This document shows positions 22,201 through 31,849 of a stretch of DNA of 64,000 bases, piece after piece. Positions within the stretch are counted from its first letter, which is position 1. Each line of letters opens with the position of its first letter. The DNA lies in NCBI GenBank assembly GCA_002794775.1, contig NBAY01000129.1, positions 1 through 64,000 of the forward strand, written 5' to 3'. The DNA comes from Porodaedalea pini. Taxonomy: Eukaryota > Basidiomycota > Agaricomycetes > Hymenochaetales > Hymenochaetaceae. The notes beneath the pieces are model-generated. The model was not told where the DNA came from and ran no database searches. It worked only from the letters and a program-made list of their open reading frames with translations. The position numbers were made by a program, and so were the translations under genes.

Positions 22201-23369
22201 CTCTCTGGTAACTGATCGAATTCTTGTTCACTGAAGACGTCCGTGAACTCTTTGACATAGTTTGGGACTTCCTCGAGCATCTGTTGCCTGACCTTCAGCG
22301 CTTTTCTCGGATCGGACTTAATGTAACTGTCCCAATCGAAGAGGAAGAGCTGATCGCCGTCTTCGAGTTCCACCAAATCAAGGTTTTCATCGGGGTCTGC
22401 ATCAATGTCCTCTAGACTACGGATATAGCCGCATACATCGGGGCATCGATCGAATTCGATCGTTGATTTTTGCCAGTCGATGTTGGGATTGTGCAGCTTT
22501 AACCATTCATGTCCGATGAACACGTCTGTTTTCCCCAGATCTGTGACTGCGAAGTGGATGCGCTCTGAATGATCCTTAATTGTCATGCGCATTTCCACAA
22601 ACTCTGTGATCGAGCCGTCCTTGTTGAGCGTGCTGTCAGCATTATAGACTTGGATTGGGATGGGTGTCTTTTTTGTCCTGATCTGATGCTTTTCGACAAA
22701 GGATCGGTTGATACACGAGCCAGTGCAGCCACTGTCCAGTAGGGCGTCTACCTTGAACTGGTTACCGGTGTCGGTCGTTTGAAGGAGAATCGGTACCATG
22801 AGCTGTTGCCCCCGAGACCCTCTTATGAACCGTTTCGGACCCCTCAGGTCCCTAACAGCTGCCACGGCATCTGATTCCTCTAGCGCAATGATTTGACGTA
22901 CCGTCTCTTCATTCGCTTCAGCATGCCTCTGCTGTTTCATCCACACTCGGAGAGTCGTTAAAGCACTTTCGAGTTTGTCCTCTTTGAGACGCCGTACCAC
23001 CCATGGGGCGGTAAAGGGGATAGGGCGATCTTTCCGGGACTTCCTCTCAGCTTGTTTCGACGAGTTTTCATTTTTCACGGATTTCAGTTCAGTTCCGGCC
23101 AAGGAAGAAATAGAATTAAAAGATTCGGAATAGGGTTTTACATGATTTTTTGACACAGGAGTAGAACAAGGTAATGAGACAGAAGTGTTGTTACATGTAG
23201 GCATATCTATACTACTAGCTACAGGAACAGAAGGAATATTTTTGCGAGTGACATTGCTTTTTACATTTTTTTGTGTTTTATCTAAATTATCTACAGAGTC
23301 CATAGAATTATCAAAAATGGCCGTTTGAAAAACCGAAACTGAACCTATCCCAGTCAGTGCCGTGTTCAC
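19236..23369 (-). pseudogene. Chromovirus B pol, one nonsense codon
   Basis: About 1370 codons in one frame. Domains in order: a long N-terminal linker, aspartic protease (ALLDSGCTGSC, about 22730), reverse transcriptase (VIVYMDDILIF, about 21690), RNase H (VEADSSHFANGAILSQF), integrase (HHDSTLAGHPG, then HDRGSQFESKFMNELYRLLG) and a chromodomain (YEVEKVVDSKLVRGKLKYLV, about 19540). The only break is a TGA at 20550-20552 after NYWWPGIQ, where Trp or another residue is expected; the frame continues at once with RIYVEGCDACQRTKA. Pol has no ATG near its beginning and lies in the -1 frame relative to gag. Confidence 0.9.
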
Positions 23370-24445
23370 TGCTGGGGTTCCGCAAAATCCAACTCCTGCT
23401 CAAAGAGCGCCTCTTCTTCCTCCGCAAAGTCTGACTCCTTGAGCGTCGCAGTCTCGTCTGCCCAGACTTTTCTCTCTCGGGGTTCCATCCCCATCAACAC
23501 AGCCCTTATCACCTTCCTCTGCTTTGGGCAATTCCTCTGTAGATGCCCTGACTCTTTACAGTAGTAGCAGAGTCCTGCTTTCCTCAGCTCTTCGAGTGAG
23601 ACGTCCATCGGCTTCCCCATGCCTCCGTATGTGACTCCGGTGGCGTCGCGCCTTTCGGGGATCCTAGGTGCGAATGTCTGGGCGGGTTTCAGTGGGGGTG
23701 CCTGAGGTCTGGATGGGGCAGTGCGCATTTGTTCGATGGCTTTCATCTGACGTCTAGCATTGTCGAATCGAATGGCTTTTTCTTGCCAGCCCTTGTACGT
23801 GGTTGGGACTGTGTCACTCATTTCGATCCGGTATACGATCTCTCTATCCAAGGCTTTCGTTAGTTTGTGGATGAGAGTGTCGTCATTTTTGGTGTCATCG
23901 CTGTATCCTGCCGCGCGGCGATAGATGTTGAACTGCTGGAAGAATTGGTCGGCTGTGATGTCCTGGGTGTGTTTCCAGCTGTCCAATTTCTGCATGGCGT
24001 TCATGCGTTCGTTCGGGTCTCCGAACGCTTTCTCCAGCTGTTCGTTGAACTTCTGGCGACTGACAAGTGAGAAGATCAGATAGCCGTCCATTTTGATGCT
24101 TTCCAGGAAGTTCTGTGCCCAGAGTGCAGCCGAGCCTTCCGTCATGAACGATAACACGAAAAGGAAGTAGTCCTTGTCGTTCACAAAGTCCTCTGCGTTA
24201 GCTTCAACGTAAAGGGTGATGGCACGTTCGAACTTCTTATAGTCTCGCCCGTTGAATGCCTCAGGTTTGGTGATGTGTCTTCCTCCATTGCGGCTTGTTG
24301 GTGGAGGGACAGGTGCTGCTGCGGCTGCTGGCGTGGTTGCTAATAATCCCAGGCCATGTAGCGCGTTGATGATCTCCTGCATCATGTCGTTTGAGATCGT
24401 CGGAGCTGCGGCCGCTGGCGCAACTGGGGCTTGGGGTTCCGCCAT
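23366..24445 (-). CDS. gag: Chromovirus B Gag
   Basis: An intact 359-aa Gag starting MAEPQAPVAPAAAAPT at the ATG at 24445. After a proline/alanine-rich head come a capsid-type region (residues about 50-230, with WAQNFLESIKMDGY and ADQFFQQFNIYRRAAGYSDD), a basic linker and a CX2CX4HX4C zinc knuckle (CYYCKESGHLQRNC), then an acidic tail ending DFAEPQQ. The gag stop overlaps pol, which is read in the -1 frame. The heptamer GGATTTT (23384-23390) lies in the gag frame six codons before the stop. Confidence 0.9.
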   Translation of the reverse strand: MAEPQAPVAPAAAAPTISNDMMQEIINALHGLGLLATTPAAAAAPVPPPTSRNGGRHITKPEAFNGRDYKKFERAITLYVEANAEDFVNDKDYFLFVLSFMTEGSAALWAQNFLESIKMDGYLIFSLVSRQKFNEQLEKAFGDPNERMNAMQKLDSWKHTQDITADQFFQQFNIYRRAAGYSDDTKNDDTLIHKLTKALDREIVYRIEMSDTVPTTYKGWQEKAIRFDNARRQMKAIEQMRTAPSRPQAPPLKPAQTFAPRIPERRDATGVTYGGMGKPMDVSLEELRKAGLCYYCKESGHLQRNCPKQRKVIRAVLMGMEPRERKVWADETATLKESDFAEEEEALFEQELDFAEPQQ

Positions 24446-25300
24446 GATAGGCGATGGTGTTGGTGATGGGTGGGGTGGTTGGTGGGCTCCTAGCTCGTCG
24501 TCTAGGCGTACTAGGTCGTCGTCGGTCAGTGGTGGTAGTTGTGCGAGGACAGCGTCAGCAGTGTCTTCCGGTGGTGTATTCCACCGCTGTGCTGCTGATC
24601 CAGACGGTCGAGCGTACAGGTGTGGAGCCAGCTCAAATCAGAAACAACACTGCCAGCCGACAGGTGGTGCGGACGCCTGCGGATCTGATTGAGCGCTGTA
24701 ACAAAACTCCGGATGTGGTGGTCGACTTTCACTTGCTGATCAAACCCGGATCTTCCTCTGTGAAGACTCCAACGGGCGCCAAGGGACCTTTCCGAAGATC
24801 ACCCCCAAGGCCTGGTAGCTACTCTCGAGTGGGTCGGACTCAACGTTACCCCCTCTCAAACGAGCGCTGGTTGATCGAATAGAAAGAGGACGGCGGGTTA
24901 TGAAACGAGTGAGTTTAATAATGAAGGTAATGAATTAATGACGTATCGGCCTGATCGATGCACGTGAGATCGATCTGAGAACAGGTGTGGGTCGAAGTGA
25001 TCATAGTCGGGGTCGCAGTCCAAGTCGTCGGACGCGTCGGATAAGAATGTTGGTTTAAAGTTCAGGGTTCCGAACAGGTAGTGGACGGTTTTGAGGTTGT
25101 TGGACAAGATGGGGGTTGATAGTGATGATGATAGATAGTAGGAGGAGTTCAATGGTGAGAGTGAGTTGCGGGGTACAGGTAAAGGTGTAGATGGTAGCGT
25201 GGTAGAGAGATTGTTGTCGGTAGGAGATGCGAATGTTCAGAGCCAGCTTGGCGTCGGTGACTGAGAATGCGCAAGGCGGTAGGGGTAAGTTTCGACCTTG

Positions 25301-25745
25301 TGTCAGCGACAGACTACGGATACGCAAGGGGTAACCGGGTCGCGCAGAACTCAGTCAGAGGAAGAGGAGAGAGGAGAGAGCGGTGAACCAGGGGAGCTGA
25401 CACAGCGCAGAGGTAGGGGGCAGCTTCTGGACGTAGCCAGGTAGAATTGACCAGGTCGAAACTAAGGGATAAGTACAGGAGGACTACCTACTTATATACC
25501 CTACAGTGGCTGCACACGGACCAGGGAATTAGCTACTGCATAAAGATAAGTGAAAGAATGTCGTGGAACTTCGTGGAATAATAGCGTCATAGTATCAGTC
25601 AGCAAATAATGACAGTGTGAGAAAGGGGCGTAATGGATATGGATAAGTCGAAATAGGTGTGATTAGTAATGAGTGGATAAGATATGATAAGATAAGATAA
25701 GGGAAAATGATAAGAGAATAAAATAATTAAAAAGCATCCATGACA
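25301..25745 (-). repeat. 5' LTR of chromovirus B, with TATA box
   Basis: On the minus strand a TATATAAG box (25491-25498) lies 35 nt above AGTTTCGACCT, which starts at 25463. The exact complement of that 11-mer lies just inside the element at 25288-25298, two bases from the LTR. The layout is that of a self-priming element. Confidence 0.9.
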
Positions 25746-25750
25746 GGTGT

Positions 25751-26765
25751 ACTCACTTAGACTAGCGACAAAACCCACTCTTGTCTATGTGCAGGGGTAT
25801 GAGCAAGGCAGTCACACGAGGACAATAGCAGGGCATGGCTTGAGTGGGGATGAAGAAGATGGTGGGACAATAAGCTGCACAGCAAGCGGCTGTGGTAATC
25901 GTGATGGAGGCTGAGCTGAAAGGTGTGCCCTGGTGTTTGCCGAGCACTTTGTTCGCACTGATTGTGGGAACAGCTTTCCTTTGAAATTAAACTACTGTTA
26001 CGTGCTTCACATTTGTAAGCTACACTGTCAAGGTAAGATGTTCTCACAATTGACACAAACAAAAGTGCTCGGAGATCACTGGTAACACCTTTCAGCTTTG
26101 CCTCCACCATCTCCATAGTGGCCGCATGACACTTGGGCTGCCATTGTCACCACCCCGAATGTGCTGCATGAAAGCAACGAAGCCTGCTGCGAGATTAGCG
26201 AGCTGGGAATGGCCTCATAGAACAAAGCCATCAAGTGCTTACAATTTGGGTTGGCTTAGAGGCGTGACTTGGCTGGTAAGTCATACAGCATACCCTAGAT
26301 CTTTATTGTGTGTTCAATGGTTCATGGCCCAATCAGAATGTGAACTCAATACTGTACATCAAAATCGCCCACTGCGTTCTAATGGGAAAAAAAGCTAGCC
26401 AATGATTGTCATCCTGTTGGTCTGACCTTTTCTTTTTGTTCTTATTACCCATGTGTTTTGCCATTGACATGTCCTGTGTAGCCCTTGTGTAGAACATAGT
26501 CTATTCTGGCAAGCACCCCAAAAACTTTGAATAGAAAAGTTCTACATTTTGCATGAACCGAGCTGAGGATGATGATAAAACATATATAGTAATGTTTCGT
26601 TGCTCTTGTCCTGACAAACAATAGGTCATGCAGGCATGGACCGGCAGGAGATGTGAGCGAAAAGTCAGTGAGTTCCTTCTGTTTTCTTATTTATATGCTT
26701 GTTTAACACATTTTTTACCTATGCTCTCCAAACTCCACAATTTCAACTACACGAGATGATCAGTT
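25751..26765. other. No convincing gene
   Basis: Minus-strand open stretches at 25757-26250 contain segments such as MEMVEAKLKGVTSDLRALLF but show no family I recognise and no clear exon structure. This is the upstream flank of the chromovirus B insertion site. The rest is AT-rich, with no strong signal. Confidence 0.4.
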
Positions 26766-27212
26766 ATGCCGACATACAAAATACCCTGGTTTGTTGAGCA
26801 CATCGTGCAATGCCAACTTCCTATGCACTTGATGTTCGAGATTGCAGATGGTTTTCGCTGCATACATGGACGAACCCATATTGTTATAAAGAACTATGGT
26901 TGGAAACACCCTAATGAGGTTGGTCAGGCGAAATTATATGTGAGTTCAAAATTTGTAACATAAATTCGATTATAATCTTATGGACATGCTAAGTGCTTCA
27001 TACCAAGTGATACATGCAAATGGGTCAGACATATGAGGCCATGCCATCTTCATAACATGGTTGTCATTTTGATGGACTTTGGGCTTAGGGAGTTGTGTAC
27101 TGAAGGTATACTAATGGAAAGCGAGCTGGATTATGAGGACAACCCAGTGGAGGGATTGCTTAATTTCTTTGAGATAGAACTTGAGTACTTCGTTTGTATG
27201 AACTGGGACTAA
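26766..27212 (+). CDS. Hypothetical protein, two exons (130 aa)
   Basis: Exons 26766-26939 and 26994-27212 join through a 54-nt intron (GTGAGT...AAG) in phase 0 and give MPTYKIPWFVEHIVQCQLPM through VEGLLNFFEIELEYFV to CMNWD and a stop. The protein has several Cys and His residues (DTCKWVRHMRPCHLHN) but no motif I can name. It could be complete or the 5' part of the next reading region, since that lies on the same strand only about 200 nt downstream. Coding support is the clean intron and the open frame only. Confidence 0.4.
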
Positions 27213-27408
27213 GCAATGAACATGTAATAACTAAGTGATGAAATGCGATGTATGGCCAGAAATGATGAGCTGAGAACAAAATCGATGAGGCTAGCGAGGC
27301 CTTGTGTGCGCTCATCGAACAATAACTGTCTTGTGAGGTATGTGGTCTACATAGATATAAAGTCTACATCGCTCAGTATTTTTTTTTCTAGTATTCTCAA
27401 TCCTAGCT

Positions 27409-28483
27409 ATGCGGATCTATCCTACTGCAGAACTTGCACCTCACAATTCAGATGCTCAAGTCGCTGGAGTTCTGCAATCTCATCTTCCTCCTCGAACAGA
27501 GATCGGCCGAGCATTTGCGATGATGGTCTCTGAGTGTCGTAAACTTGGTTGCAACCGACATCACGAGATTTGTCTCTGTCTCAGAGAAGTGGAAAGACAG
27601 AATGTAGGTCTGTTGTTTCTGCAAGTACGTCTCTTCATTGCCATCCTGCTTTATTTGCTCACCAAAGTATTCAGTGCAAGGCAAACAAGTATTTTCATCA
27701 GAAACTGCTCAAGGGCATGCAAATAAACGATGCAATGAGGGCTGCCTGCATTCACAAAATATTAGAATTGGAACCTCCTGCGATCATTGGGAAAGCCCTC
27801 GAAGTGCAAATAAGAAGCTTTTGAAGAAACTTGTCCCCTATGGCTATCAAAAAAAGAATGCGAAGAAATTGGCTGAGCAAGCAGTGCAAAGCTTTGATGG
27901 CAAGTCCAATTCTGACTCTGACTCTGACTTTGACAAGAGTCCCACCCTGGCTGGTGGACTATTGAAGTCTTCCTCTGCTGGCAAGACGTCAAAGACAACG
28001 TTCTCTTCAGACCACATCTCAAAATCATCTCCGATTTGCAAGGTGTCCGTTAGGTCTATGATCACTCCAATTGCACCGTCTATAGTGCCAGTGACAAGTC
28101 TGCCGGCCACAGGTGAGGTACTTAAGAAGCTGCTCAATAGTACGACACCAAAGACACTGAAGAGGATGGCAATACGTGTGAAGGGAAACCCGAGACCCAG
28201 CTTTTCATCGCTTTCAGCGACTGGCAGTTCTTCTCCACCGAGCCCACAAACTTTCATGCGTGAGATCAAGGCTTCATTCAAGACCATGCCACAGATGAAG
28301 GCCTCCAGATCGACTTCAAATGAAGTGGGTCCGTCAAAGGAGCTGGATATTATTGAGATCAGCTCATCAGATGAGGATGATGGATACTTGTCTAGCCCAC
28401 TTGCTCAAAAATGGCCTCATACTACATACATGGACAAGGACATGAGCAAGAAGAACACCAAGAAGGCATGCTACAGGAATTAG
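27409..28483 (+). pseudogene. Hypothetical gene with a probable frameshift
   Basis: A first exon (about 27409-27626) gives MRIYPTAELAPHNSDAQVAG, PPRTEIGRAFAMMVSECRKL and HHEICLCLREVERQ. With donor GTACGT and acceptor ATTCAG/TGC (about 27674) it continues CKANKYFHQKLLKGMQINDA and LELEPPAIIGKALEVQ. There the frame must shift by one base at an A-run (about 27810) to carry on as NKKLLKKLVPYGYQKKNAKK, a Ser/Asp run encoded by a GACTCT repeat, a Ser/Pro-rich middle and the acidic end DIIEISSSDEDD, closing at 28483. The tail looks like a disordered, basic-then-acidic nuclear protein. The frameshift may be real decay or a sequence error. No family is recognised. Confidence 0.4.
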
Positions 28484-28489
28484 AATATC

Positions 28490-28865
28490 TGTAGTATACA
28501 TACACGAACAGTTTGTGCAGCACCTGGTGCGCTTCTTTTGCTTGAAATAAACACATATGCTTGTGAAAACACTTTATCACCCTAGGTATCATATCGTTGG
28601 ACATGACATCTAAGATTATCAAGAGGCACCACCTGTGCGCTTAGGCCCCATCAGTGCTTGGACCGAAGAAAGCCACTCGTATGAAACAAAGCCGATATCA
28701 TAAGGTGCACAAAGCACCGTTCTTGTGTTTGGGCCATAAAATTGTGGTCAATGATGTGGTTTCCGCTTTAGCAATGCGCTTCACAAGTAAGCGACCTTAT
28801 ATACTGCATCTTGCCTTGGCTGACTATCTCATCTTCCTACTTTCCTATCCTTACTAGGTCTCTCA
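28490..28865. other. Intergenic, nothing recognised
   Basis: No supported gene, repeat or structured element between the reading region ending at 28483 and the five-exon gene starting at 28868. It presumably contains the promoter of that gene. Confidence 0.4.
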
Positions 28866-28867
28866 AT

Positions 28868-30754
28868 ATGTCCTCGAAAGCAAAGCTCAAACAGACTATG
28901 CTTCCTATTCACATGGTACCAAAGTCAATGGACATGAACATGCTGAATGAAATGGGAGATTCCTCTGATGTACAGGTACTATCAACCATGGAATCACATG
29001 CAGAATTCAGAAAGAAGAAAGGAAAACGAGTGAAGTTTACTAAGGAACAGAAGGCGTGGCTGAATGAGAATGTTTCACTTTTCTATAATCTCCTGCATCA
29101 TAAGGCACACAACCCAGCTGTACTGTCATTCAAGGCATTGCTCGCAGAAGAGTACATAAAAAATTTTGATTTCCCAAAGAATAAACTTAACTTCCATAGA
29201 GAGGTGTGCTATTTCATTCTGAAGTTTTTATTTCATAAACAATACTGATATATTTATAGAGAGCGATACGTTACCTCTTGAATGAGAAACACAAGGACTG
29301 TCTGGGCAAAGTCATCAAGAATGTGTCTGAGAAGGACTGTGACGTGATTGCAAACTTCTTCGAAAAGAAGTGTTCTGTTACCGGCAGAGCATTGTTTATT
29401 CACGAACACAAAGATCTCATCAAAGAGCGCACCGCGGAACTGGTATCATCATGCGAACAAGGGAAAAAGAACAATTGGGGACTGTCGTCCATCGTTCAAA
29501 AAGAGGTATACAATGCGCTATCTCAGATGGAGAAGGATGAATATGAGAGATGGGCTTCTGCAGAGAATGCTAGGATTGTGGGTGAAGATAGTATAGATGA
29601 TAACACCATAGAAGAGTATGTTGCTTTTCATATTCATTTTGCACATCTGAACTGACACAAACTCATTTAGGAATCAGAACAAGGCTCCTGATGTATTGCA
29701 ACGTCTCATGACTGGGTTATGCGGCCGTAACAGTAGCTGGTCTGTGGGAGATGCCATTTTTCACATACAGTATGCGTTCTGCTCTCCGAGTGGTGAGATT
29801 ATTGTGGATAGGTGCGCTAGACCTTATACTGGTTCTGTGATTGCATTCACTTATATGATCAACAGTCTTCATACAAATTTTGAAGGGAATTTGTTCTACA
29901 ATAGTAAATACTATAAGAGAGGGAAAATATCGAAAGCCTGGAAGTCATTCGCAAAGGAGGCATTCAGAGAAAGTGAGTAACAATTTGTACAAGTTCGTCT
30001 CTCTTGCTTACTGATCACCTTCATTACTACTTCACAGTGAAGGAACAGCTCGATTTTCAGAATAATCATGTGGCCCTGAATAGTGAGACTGACAGTGATT
30101 CATCTATGGCTGGTTCTGATGTTATTAACAATGAACCTATCCCTCTATGCGTGACATGCACAGAAAGACGAACACCAACCATTCTTCTAGAGGACAAGAT
30201 GTCGTGCAGTGTGACGCCAGTCGTACCAAACACATGCTCTTTGCAGGTCCCAACTTTGAGCCTCGACAATACAAGTGCCGTAGACAGCAATTATCCTGAT
30301 TCATCACCACAAGGCACACCTCAGCACTGGACTCAATGTATGAGCTCAGTTCTGGAATACACAGCAAGGCCTAGCAATGACAATCTTAATACTACAGATA
30401 CTGAGGACCTGGCAGGCCCAGTTTCTTCTCTGGTCACTACAGAACCTCCCAAGCCCATCACCAACAATGATGATGCAGCTCATGAAGTTGAACACAACAC
30501 TGAGACTGTCAAGAAGTCAAAGAAGTGGCAAGCAGGGACTGGAGCTATCACCTCTAAGCAGTCCACTGAAAGAGCATTGAAGAAGCCCCGCATGGAAGAG
30601 GCTTTGATGACCACTGCTCAGCGGAAGAGCACTCGCAACATTATTAAACCGTGAGTATCTTTTTCACTTATTAATTACACAAAAAAGTCTGAATGTTTTG
30701 TGCAGGCAGAGGTTGGACCTCGACCTGCTGAAAAATAAGAAACATAGGAAGTAG
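28868..30754 (+). CDS. Uncharacterised five-exon gene, 551 aa
   Basis: Exons 28868-29203, 29260-29615, 29671-29972, 30038-30650 and 30706-30754 join in frame (introns 55-65 nt, GT-AG) to give 551 residues. The N-terminal half is folded and basic: KKKGKRVKFTKEQKAWLNEN, YNLLHHKAHNPAVLSFKALL, EVYNALSQMEKDEYERWASA, then GRNSSWSVGDAIFHIQYAFC and PYTGSVIAFTYMINSLHTNF. The C-terminal half is Ser/Thr/Pro-rich and ends in a basic tail (RKSTRNIIKP, LLKNKKHRK) that suggests nuclear location. The K-E-Q-x-x-W-L start and YNAL...EKDEYERWA are faintly reminiscent of HMG-box helices, but I cannot assign a family. No stops or frameshifts, so it is probably active. Confidence 0.6.
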
Positions 30755-30849
30755 GCCAAATGGCATTATGTTTGAATGGCTGCTAATTTTGGGGCATGAT
30801 TATGTTCTTGTAACTAATGCACTCTTTCTCATTTATGCCATCCTGGGTT

Positions 30850-31221
30850 TAATAGAACCATTCAAGCAGAGAACAGTTATAATTCTCAGCAACGGTTTTT
30901 CCTCTTTTTCTTTTCCTTTTTCTTTTTCTTTTCTTCCTATAGTGATCCATTCTCATTTGAACTGATCATGCATAGTTGGATATTGATTTCATAAGAACCG
31001 TTCAAGCGGATAACAGTTATAATGTCAGCAGAAGTTTCTTTTCCTATCCTTTTACTTTTTTTCCCATTCTGATCCGTTTACAGTTGAACAGATCTTGCAT
31101 AGTTAGGCTTGGACATTGGACAGTTCACATGTTGTGTCATGATCCGTTCAAAACAGTGCACTTGTACATAGACTGTATATATATATATTAGATCGGTTCT
31201 TAAGACAAAGAACCGATCTAA
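30850..31221 (+). repeat. Degenerate tandem repeat of about 135 bp plus a perfect hairpin
   Basis: GAACCATTCAAGCAGAGAAC (about 30857) and GAACCGTTCAAGCGGATAAC (about 30994) each head a unit with ACAGTTATAAT, a C/T-rich run, GATCC and TGCATAGTT; a third partial copy starts near 31141. At 31188-31221 a 14-bp perfect stem (TTAGATCGGTTCTT with its complement) encloses a 6-nt loop. It could serve as a 3'-end structure or be the end of a small element. Confidence 0.5.
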
Positions 31222-31224
31222 CCG

Positions 31225-31845
31225 GTTTTCGGTCTCTCTGATGAACGAACTTGATGTGAAGTTATGCATTTGAAGTATGGGCTACGAAGGAGCACGAGTG
31301 GCTCTGGCGTGCGATCCCTGGTTGGTTCAAGCTCGAGCAGTAATTTCATCTCTTTTTTTTCCTTTTCCCCTCCTTTACCTGTTCCTTTTCTTTATATGAT
31401 CCTTCCGCTTTGCTTTCCCTTTCCCTTTTGCTCACTCATTAGACGATGCCCACTTGTATCCTTCACCCTCGCACTAATGACTGTATCCCCTTACTACTAT
31501 GTCTCACTATCGATAATGTAGAATGCTATGTTATCTATATTTCCATGAATGGGTCATCTCGACCAACAATCACAGCCATTAGTATTGTTCCTTCGAGCTG
31601 CTTGCGTGGACATAGACTAATTCTTTTGTTCTACCAACGCTTTGAGGAGCGAAAATCCCTGCTCTTTTGACGTGCATGCCCTCTTGAGCTATTCTCGTGT
31701 GCGATAATTTAATAAATTATAATGATGCGTGACCATCAATATACAAAGCTTTTATAAGTTAAAAGGTCAGGTCTATAATTTAAGTATTGCAAAAGTCCAT
31801 ATCTATGACGTGTGAATATAAAGATTGGGAACACGTCTAAGAGAG
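31225..31845. other. Intergenic, pyrimidine-rich, no gene seen
   Basis: Contains C/T-rich runs (about 31340-31440) and otherwise AT-rich DNA downstream of the minus-strand protease gene. I find no supported coding region. Confidence 0.4.
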
Positions 31846-31849
31846 AAGG

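Larger units (their letters stand above)
18779..25745 (-). mobile_element. Ty3/gypsy chromovirus B, nearly intact, second family
   Basis: A 6967-bp element transcribed on the minus strand, with 445-bp LTRs at 18779-19223 and 25301-25745 and a 5-bp target duplication GGTGT (18774-18778, 25746-25750). Its LTRs differ at only three positions by eye, so the insertion is recent. Gag is intact, and pol has a single TGA. LTR sequence and gag differ clearly from the A/C/D family. It lies 420 bp upstream of the SPT5-like start codon and could also have removed that gene's promoter. Confidence 0.95.
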
